Below, piece after piece: positions 15,124 to 19,669 of a DNA stretch of 19,669 bases. The DNA lies in contig JAGDXN010000056.1 of NCBI GenBank assembly GCA_023256455.1, forward strand, positions 27,079-46,747, in the 5' to 3' direction. The notes below the pieces were generated by a model. The model worked only from the letters and a program-made list of their open reading frames with translations. It had not been told where the DNA came from and searched no databases. A program made the position numbers and the translations under genes. Each line of letters starts with the position of its first letter. Position 1 is the first letter of the stretch. This DNA is from Cuniculiplasma sp. GTDB taxonomy: Archaea; Thermoplasmatota; Thermoplasmata; Thermoplasmatales; Thermoplasmataceae.

Positions 15124-15145
15124 GCTGTGTAAGGCATAAAGTTTT

Positions 15146-15988
15146 ATGTTAAGCGGATCGCCATTCAAGGGTAAATTTTATATGGTTACGGGCGGAGGCA
15201 GTGGCCTCGGTCTGGAGATCTCAAGGAAACTTGCGTCCTATGGTGCCAATATATATATTTTGGGAAGAGACAGGGAAAAATTGGCCGGGGCAAAAAAAAT
15301 TATTGAGGAATCTGGAACAGAATGCAATTTCTTCCCTGTAGATATAAGGGAATATGAACAGGTAAGGAAAATTGTAGATGATATATTCTCCTCTTCCGGG
15401 ATGGATGGGCTTGTGAATAATGCAGCAGGGAATTTCATATCAAGAACTGAGGATCTATCAATGAATGCATTCCTGTCAGTGATTAATATTGTTATGAACG
15501 GCTCCATAAACATCACTCTTGAGACCGGTAAAAAGTGGATAGAAAACAAAAGAAAGGGTGTGGTTCTGAGTATACTCACAACCTATGCTGAAACAGGTTC
15601 TGCCTATGTTATTCCATCCGCGGCCGCCAAGGGAGGCCTGAGCACCTTTACAAAAAGCATTGCTGTGGAATGGGGGCCAAAGGGAATAAGGGCAAATGGC
15701 ATTGCACCCGGACCTTTCAAGACGGAAGGGGCGTGGAAAAATCTCATTCCGGATCAGTCCTTTGAAGATTATCTAATAAAGAAAAATCCCTCCAGAAGGA
15801 TTGGTACCACAGAGGAGATATCTGAGCTTGCAGCGTACCTTTTAAGTGACTTTTCATCTTTTATTAACGGTGAAGTAATAAGGATAGATGGTGGAGAATA
15901 TCTCAGAGGGGCCGGGGAGTTCAATGACCTTTCAATGCTTCCTGACGATGTCTGGGATAGGATGAAAGAGAGGAGGAAAAAACAATGA
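15146..15988 (+). CDS. 2,4-dienoyl-CoA reductase-like short-chain dehydrogenase
   Basis: 280 residues. SDR cofactor loop TGGGSGLG at 15-22 and NNAAGNF at 91-97. It lacks the classical YxxxK: where the Tyr should be there is S158 in PSAAAK. Instead it has the dienoyl-CoA reductase arrangement TTYAETGS with Y147 placed 15 residues before K162, the same Tyr-Lys spacing as the mitochondrial enzyme, plus APGPFKTEGAW, FINGEVIRIDGGE and the C-terminal GEFNDL. R41 (GRDREK) indicates NADPH. Expected reaction: reduction of 2,4-dienoyl-CoA to an enoyl-CoA in breakdown of unsaturated acyl chains; a related enoyl/dienoyl substrate is possible in an archaeon. Surprisingly it overlaps queD by 4 nt and carries that gene's ribosome site, so it is co-translated with tRNA-modification genes. 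Confidence 0.88.
   Translation: MLSGSPFKGKFYMVTGGGSGLGLEISRKLASYGANIYILGRDREKLAGAKKIIEESGTECNFFPVDIREYEQVRKIVDDIFSSSGMDGLVNNAAGNFISRTEDLSMNAFLSVINIVMNGSINITLETGKKWIENKRKGVVLSILTTYAETGSAYVIPSAAAKGGLSTFTKSIAVEWGPKGIRANGIAPGPFKTEGAWKNLIPDQSFEDYLIKKNPSRRIGTTEEISELAAYLLSDFSSFINGEVIRIDGGEYLRGAGEFNDLSMLPDDVWDRMKERRKKQ
15971..15976 (+). promoter_or_regulatory. Shine-Dalgarno of queD
   Basis: AGGAGG within the end of the SDR gene, 8 nt before ATG 15985 and 11 nt before the adjacent ATG 15988. The spacing favours 15985 as the start. Confidence 0.75.
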
Positions 15989-16461
15989 TGAGTATATTCA
16001 TAAATGGTTGGGATACAAACTTGAAATTTGCAGCAGCTCATTTCATTCCGGAACACTCAAAGTGCAAGAGGCTTCACGGCCACGATTATGCCATTGATCT
16101 TAAGATATATGGGGAACTTGAAAATGGAATGGTTGCAGATTTTGTACAGGTAAAAAAGGAATTGAGGGCCATGCTTGAAGACGTTGACCACAGGTTGATT
16201 CTTCCCATCAATGGTGAGGGAATAAAACACAGAAAGGAGAATGGAAAATATTACATAAACTATGAAAAATATGAAATGGTTGTCCCCGAGGAGTTTATTT
16301 TCCTCTGCGATGTAAGCCACAGTTCAAGTGAGGAACTGGCAAGATTCTTTTCACATGAACTTTTGAGAAGGGTAAAATTCGGGAAGAATGTAAAAAGAAT
16401 TGAACTTTCCGTATACGAAGGCCCTGGCCAGAAGGCCACATGGGAAGAGGATATCCAATGA
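15985..16461 (+). CDS. queD: 6-carboxytetrahydropterin synthase (QueD / PTPS family)
   Basis: 158 residues. Converts dihydroneopterin triphosphate to 6-carboxytetrahydropterin, the second step toward preQ0, which archaea insert into tRNA to make archaeosine (G+15). Zinc ligands H19 (AAAHF), H31 and H33 (LHGH) are present; the catalytic cysteine C27 with CxxxHGH spacing is the QueD pattern; D68-H69 (VDHRLIL) and E145 (YEGP) complete the site. It is longer than bacterial QueD (about 120) because of an insert around 78-105 with charged and Tyr-rich sequence, as in some archaeal PTPS-like proteins. Two ATGs stand side by side (15985, 15988). It overlaps the SDR upstream and queC downstream by 4 nt each. 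QueE is not in the window. Confidence 0.92.
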   Translation: MMSIFINGWDTNLKFAAAHFIPEHSKCKRLHGHDYAIDLKIYGELENGMVADFVQVKKELRAMLEDVDHRLILPINGEGIKHRKENGKYYINYEKYEMVVPEEFIFLCDVSHSSSEELARFFSHELLRRVKFGKNVKRIELSVYEGPGQKATWEEDIQ

Positions 16462-17153
16462 AGGCAATAGTTTTAATGTCTGGAGGCCTTGATTCCACAA
16501 CCGTGCTTGCATATGCCCTGAAGGAAGGGTATGAGATCACCGGGATAAGTTTCGACTACGGCCAGAGACACAGGATTGAACTGGAATCATCAAAAAAAAT
16601 AGCAGAGTATTACGGCATTGAAAGAATGGTTTTCAAAATAGACCTGACCCAGATTGGTGGCAGTTCACTTACAGACAACATGGAGGTGGAGAAGGGCAGG
16701 ATTTCAAGGGACAATATTCCGAACACCTATGTTCCAGGAAGAAATATTATCTTCACATCCATTGCCGGAGGCCTTGCTGATCTGCGTGGGGCAGATGCCA
16801 TAATGCTTGGGGTCAATGCCGTGGACTATTCCGGATATCCTGACTGCAGGCCGGAGTTCATATCCTCCATGGAAAAAGCACTTCAAACAGGCCTTGCAAA
16901 ATCAAACAAACTAAGGATTATTGCACCATTGCAGAGACTTTCCAAGGCAGAAATAATAAGGATGGGCATGGAACTGAAAGCACCCTACCAATTGACTCAT
17001 TCATGTTACGAGGGAAGGGAAAAGGCCTGTGGAGAATGCGATTCATGCCTGTTAAGATTGAAAGGCTTCATGGAAGCGGGTTATGTTGATCCTGTAGAAT
17101 ACGAAAAATATCCAGAATTTTATTCAAATTATCTTAAAAACAAGAAAAATTAA
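16458..17153 (+). CDS. queC: 7-cyano-7-deazaguanine (preQ0) synthase
   Basis: 231 residues. ATP-dependent conversion of 7-carboxy-7-deazaguanine plus ammonia to preQ0, the base used by archaeal tRNA-guanine transglycosylase. PP-loop SGGLDS at 8-13, FDYGQRH at 32-38, VPGRN near 92-96, GVNAVDYSGYPDCRPEF at 118-134, and four zinc cysteines C183, C191, C194, C197. The frame is open from 16440, but ATG 16458 is chosen: it gives the family start MKAIVLMSGG, overlaps the queD stop as ATGA, and lies 7 nt after AGAGG. Its stop is 6 bp from the convergent mdh stop. Secure. Confidence 0.96.
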   Translation: MKAIVLMSGGLDSTTVLAYALKEGYEITGISFDYGQRHRIELESSKKIAEYYGIERMVFKIDLTQIGGSSLTDNMEVEKGRISRDNIPNTYVPGRNIIFTSIAGGLADLRGADAIMLGVNAVDYSGYPDCRPEFISSMEKALQTGLAKSNKLRIIAPLQRLSKAEIIRMGMELKAPYQLTHSCYEGREKACGECDSCLLRLKGFMEAGYVDPVEYEKYPEFYSNYLKNKKN

Positions 17154-17159
17154 ATTTTA

Positions 17160-18128
17160 TCAGTGCTGGGAAAGCACTGCATCTACCTTTTCTCCGTTTT
17201 TCTTGACAGATTCAACAGTCTTATTCCAGAGGACCTTTTCCTCATCGTTGAAATCTATCTTGTATATATGCTCCACACCCTCCTTTCCTATCTTTATGGG
17301 CACACCAATGAAGAGTCCTTTTGCTGAGTAGTGTTTTGCTGCATCCTCATCCATGTAGGCTGCGCATGGTATGACTCTTTTCTTGTCCTTAATTATGGAT
17401 TCAACCATTGCAGTTATGGATATTCCTGGAGCATAATATGCACTTCCTGTCTTGAGAAGGTCTACAATTTCTCCTCCGCCGAACCTTGTCCTCTTTACTA
17501 TCTCATCTATCTTTTCCTTTGGAAGGAGTGTTGAAATAGGCATTCCTGCAACACTTGAGTATCTTATGAATGGAACCATATCATCACCATGACCACCAAC
17601 AACGAATGCATTGACATCCTTTACAGATACCCCAAGCTCCATTGCAATGAATGTCCTGAATCTTGAGCTATCCAGTGATCCACCAAGTCCGATTATTCTT
17701 TTCGGATCGATTCCACTGACCTTCTGGAATGCATAGGCCATTGTGTCTGCCGGGTTTGAAACCATAACTATTATGGATTCCGGTGAATATTTCTTAACGT
17801 TTTCTGCCACATCCTTAATAATCCCGATGTTTTTAACAAGAAGGTCATCTCTGCTCATACCAGGCTTTCTTGCGAGACCTGCTGTTATTACAATAACATC
17901 TGAGCCCTTAAGGTGTGCATAGTTTTCCGGGTTTGTTGTTGTGAATCCTTTTATGTTGTTGTCCACACCCCAGTGAGGTGTCCCCTCCATCATATCAAGT
18001 GCTTCGCCTTCAGGCTTTCCATCGACTACATCAAAAAGATAAATGTCTCCAAGATCCTCAATAGAAAGGAACTGAGCCACTGTGGCGCCAACATTTCCAG
18101 CTCCAATAACTGAAATTTTTGCTCTCAT
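17160..18128 (-). CDS. mdh: Malate dehydrogenase (LDH-like type)
   Basis: 322 residues. Interconverts malate and oxaloacetate with NAD in the cytosol (TCA cycle). GAGNVG at 9-14 and D33 at the end of the second strand indicate NAD(H). Substrate side: R87 and R93 in ARKPGMSRDD; Arg at the specificity position marks malate, where lactate dehydrogenases have Gln. N125 (SNPAD), D153 and R156 (LDSSRFR) and catalytic H180 (GGHGDDM) are all present. Length is typical of archaeal/chlorobial-type MDH. The ATG at 18128 lies about 25 nt after an ATATAA box, so it is probably leaderless. Alone on its strand between queC (convergent) and the MFS gene (divergent). Identification is firm. Confidence 0.96.
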   Translation of the reverse strand: MRAKISVIGAGNVGATVAQFLSIEDLGDIYLFDVVDGKPEGEALDMMEGTPHWGVDNNIKGFTTTNPENYAHLKGSDVIVITAGLARKPGMSRDDLLVKNIGIIKDVAENVKKYSPESIIVMVSNPADTMAYAFQKVSGIDPKRIIGLGGSLDSSRFRTFIAMELGVSVKDVNAFVVGGHGDDMVPFIRYSSVAGMPISTLLPKEKIDEIVKRTRFGGGEIVDLLKTGSAYYAPGISITAMVESIIKDKKRVIPCAAYMDEDAAKHYSAKGLFIGVPIKIGKEGVEHIYKIDFNDEEKVLWNKTVESVKKNGEKVDAVLSQH

Positions 18129-18142
18129 GCTCTGGTAATTCC

Positions 18143-18154
18143 ATAATCGATTAT
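18143..18154. promoter_or_regulatory. 12-bp perfect palindrome at the mdh promoter
   Basis: ATAATCGATTAT is self-complementary and overlaps the probable mdh TATA element (minus strand AATATAA, 18151-18157) about 25 nt before the ATG. The position suits a repressor site blocking TBP, but no regulator is assigned. Confidence 0.4.
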
Positions 18155-18179
18155 ATTGTTATTCTTTTTTAAATATATA

Positions 18180-18201
18180 CTCCTTTTACTGCTCCTTTTA
18201 C
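18180..18201. repeat. Tandem direct repeat CTCCTTTTAC x2, 12-bp period
   Basis: Two exact 10-bp copies (18180-18189 and 18192-18201) in the divergent mdh/MFS spacer, next to a strong TTTAAATATATA stretch (18168-18179). About one helical turn apart, they could be a regulator-binding pair or an upstream activating element for mdh. Confidence 0.45.
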
Positions 18202-18298
18202 CTGACCACATATGAATATGGATTATCTTCATCCTTCAGGAGTTCTTTTATACAATTATTGATTTAACCCAATCCATAGTAATATGATTCCCATCTCC

Positions 18299-18307
18299 GT
18301 TATAATA
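18299..18307 (+). promoter_or_regulatory. TATA-like box for the MFS gene
   Basis: GTTATAATA centred 25 nt before the ATG at 18328. GAGTGAT just before the start could act as a ribosome site if a short leader exists. Confidence 0.45.
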
Positions 18308-18327
18308 GAAAGGAAAAGAGTGATAAA

Positions 18328-19485
18328 ATGAGAAAAGAACCGTTGCTGATTAGCCTTTCACAGTCATCGAGGACATTTATACTTTCCACCATTGCAGTTT
18401 CTTCACCCTATTTTCTTTCAAGCAAAGGGTTAGACCCAATCCAGATTTCTGTGATTGTTCTTTTCAGTCTTGCATTATCCACTTTTTTTCTTTACCTTTA
18501 TACCATAATTAATCTGGGAATAAAACAAAAGTTGCTTCTTCTATCCTTTCTGTTTTCCACTGCCCTGTTTATCCTTCTTTATTTTCAAAGTGTTTTTGCA
18601 TTCATTGCGTCAATCATAATAGGAGGAATATCCCTTGGGGGAAGGGATTTTGCCACAAATCAGTCCCTGGAAAAATATACCATAAGCACATATACAGAGG
18701 TTCAGAAGGAAAAGAATTTTCTATTCAGCATATATAATTTCCTTTCCTATGGAAGCGGCGCAGTGGCATCTACATTCCTCTTCCTTATTCCCCAAGATTC
18801 CTTTTTATTGATTTTTGAAGTAATATTTTTGATTTCCCTGATCCAGATTGCCATCTATCTGATTCTTGAATTCCCGGAGATGCCCGTAAAAGATGGTAAG
18901 AAGGAAAGGATTAATGAGGTAAATGTTAAGGTAAAAAAGGACATTTTCACCCTATCAGCCCTTTTCTCTTTGGATGCTCTTGGAGGAGGCCTCGTAAATT
19001 CATCCATAATATCTCTGTGGTTTGATGTTGTTTACCATACGACCCTTTCACAGACAGGTTTCATATTTATTATCGTGAACATAATCACCGCCTTTTCAGT
19101 GATTATTTCCAGTTTTATTTCCGGTTCCATTGGTTTGGTAAAAACGATGGTATATACCCATCTCATTAGCAACGTATTTCTCTTCATGGTACCGGTATTC
19201 CACCTTCTCCCACTGAGTGAAATTTTCCTGTTTTTGAGGCAGAGTACCAGCCAGATGGATGTTCCTGCGAGAGATAGTTTCATAAATTCCTATTTTAGCA
19301 AGGAAGATAGGATAAGGGCAAACTCCTCATTCCTTGCAGCCAGGAATGGGGGTCAAATACCGGGGCCTGGACTGGCAGGAATATTCCTTGAGGTCTTTCC
19401 TGCTGGTGTTTTCATGGCTGGTGCGGCCATAAAGATCAGCTATGACATTCTTTTCTTCATAAAATACAGACATTACAGAACCTGA
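18328..19485 (+). CDS. Major facilitator superfamily transporter-like membrane protein
   Basis: 385 residues, strongly hydrophobic, with roughly ten to twelve membrane spans in two halves: the first about 10-185, a charged cytosolic loop about 186-206 (VKDGKKERINEVNVKVKK), the second about 207-380. The fourth and fifth helices contain IIGGISLGGRDF and YGSGAVASTFLFL; in the second half RDSFINSYFSKEDRIRANS followed by ARNGGQIPGPGLAG is the MFS-like cytosolic loop between helices 10 and 11. The transported substrate cannot be told. It stands alone with its own promoter, divergent from mdh. MFS is the best call; a distant permease family is the alternative. Confidence 0.8.
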   Translation: MRKEPLLISLSQSSRTFILSTIAVSSPYFLSSKGLDPIQISVIVLFSLALSTFFLYLYTIINLGIKQKLLLLSFLFSTALFILLYFQSVFAFIASIIIGGISLGGRDFATNQSLEKYTISTYTEVQKEKNFLFSIYNFLSYGSGAVASTFLFLIPQDSFLLIFEVIFLISLIQIAIYLILEFPEMPVKDGKKERINEVNVKVKKDIFTLSALFSLDALGGGLVNSSIISLWFDVVYHTTLSQTGFIFIIVNIITAFSVIISSFISGSIGLVKTMVYTHLISNVFLFMVPVFHLLPLSEIFLFLRQSTSQMDVPARDSFINSYFSKEDRIRANSSFLAARNGGQIPGPGLAGIFLEVFPAGVFMAGAAIKISYDILFFIKYRHYRT

Positions 19486-19514
19486 ACAGGATTAAAATCT
19501 TAAGAAGACCTGTT
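19481..19514 (+). terminator. Possible hairpin plus T-run after the MFS gene
   Basis: AACAGG (19485-19490, spanning the stop codon) can pair with CCTGTT (19509-19514), with TCTTAAGA in the loop, and a CTTTTTCTT T-run follows at 19533-19541. Archaeal termination depends mainly on T-runs; the hairpin may be incidental. Confidence 0.35.
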
Positions 19515-19623
19515 GCATCCCATAATTGTCTCCTTTTTCTTAAAAATCCGTTTCTCAGGAATTATCCAGAAAATGGAGTATTTTTAATTTTATGATTAAT
19601 TGTCAGGGAACCTTAAATTCCAT

Positions 19624-19639
19624 AGAGAAATTATTCTCT
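19624..19639. repeat. 16-bp palindrome AGAGAA-ATTA-TTCTCT
   Basis: Perfect 6-bp arms with a 4-bp AT spacer, 11 bp before an ATG at 19651. It shares the GAGAA-N4-TTCTC core with the palindrome at 3823-3838. It overlaps where a TATA box (AAATTATT) for a leaderless gene at 19651 would be, so an operator is plausible. Confidence 0.45.
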
Positions 19640-19650
19640 TTGGGGAATCC

Positions 19651-19669
19651 ATGGAAAAATACCACATAT
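19651..19669 (+). CDS. Possible start of a further gene, cut off by the window edge
   Basis: An ATG at 19651 opens a frame (M E K Y H I) that runs to the window end. AT-rich sequence centred about 19-25 nt upstream could be its TATA box and the 16-bp palindrome lies on it. Only six codons are visible, so this is a guess from promoter position. Confidence 0.25.

Larger units (their letters stand above)
14801..15145. other. Intergenic gap before the SDR-queD-queC operon
   Basis: 345 bp holding the tRNA promoter on the left and the SDR promoter on the right. A 70-codon minus-strand frame (14925-15137) crosses it, but it has no recognisable domain or ribosome site and lies over the SDR promoter, so I do not call it a gene. 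Nothing else is visible. Confidence 0.5.

Noticed and set aside
14925..15137. 70-codon minus-strand frame in the gap before the SDR gene
   Set aside because: It has no recognisable domain or ribosome site, and it lies over the promoter of the plus-strand operon. A decayed gene fragment cannot be excluded.
1..19669. CRISPR array, transposon, prophage, toxin-antitoxin or defence cluster
   Set aside because: No regularly spaced repeats, terminal inverted repeats, transposase or integrase motifs, or known defence domains were seen; the gene content is housekeeping.

Overview
The window looks like chromosome from an acid- or heat-adapted euryarchaeon, most likely of the Thermoplasmatales (Thermoplasma/Ferroplasma/Cuniculiplasma-like). 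This is inferred from archaeal replication proteins (PCNA, a zinc-finger RPA and its partner), a split glycine dehydrogenase, a β-CASP RNase, the queD-queC pair expected for archaeosine precursor synthesis, A+T-rich DNA with heavy AGG/AGA and ATA codon use, and promoters in which a TATA-like box lies about 25 nt before the start codon (leaderless mRNAs). No genus can be named from the sequence alone. I see no CRISPR array, insertion sequence, integrase or rRNA.

Layout. 1-3700 (minus strand): a truncated M61 metallopeptidase (runs off the left edge), hemB (porphobilinogen synthase) and a GvpD/KaiC-like ATPase. 3701-4228: AT-rich gap with several short inverted repeats. 4229-5725: divergent pair of an SDR-type glucose 1-dehydrogenase and a MarC-family membrane protein, then a 358-bp gap. 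6084-8080 (minus): an mtaP / β-CASP RNase operon in which both genes start with TTG. 8186-10095 (plus): RPA large subunit and RPA-associated protein, translationally coupled. 10097-12837 (minus): gcvPA-gcvPB, tail to tail with the RPA operon. 12868-13821 (minus): an unrecognised 317-aa protein, head to head with PCNA (13875-14606, plus) across what looks like one shared TATA box. 14726-14800 (minus): tRNA-Arg(CCT). 15146-17153 (plus): a tightly overlapping operon of a 2,4-dienoyl-CoA-reductase-like SDR, queD and queC. 17160-18128 (minus): malate dehydrogenase. 18328-19485 (plus): an MFS transporter. The last ~180 bp hold a hairpin, a palindrome and possibly the start of another gene.

Functional picture: mainly housekeeping. 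Replication/repair (PCNA, RPA, RPAP), one-carbon and C4 metabolism (GcvP, MDH), heme synthesis (HemB), methylthioadenosine salvage (MTAP), RNA processing (β-CASP), tRNA modification (QueD/QueC) and decoding of AGG (tRNA-Arg). First genes of transcription units are mostly leaderless, while internal operon genes have strong Shine-Dalgarno sequences (GGAGGTG, AGGAGG). I found no defence or mobile system. The best leads are the unknown gene sharing a promoter with PCNA, the dienoyl-CoA-reductase-like enzyme coupled to queD-queC, the GvpD-like ATPase with palindromes upstream and no gas-vesicle genes nearby, and a tRNA with C instead of the near-invariant U at position 55.
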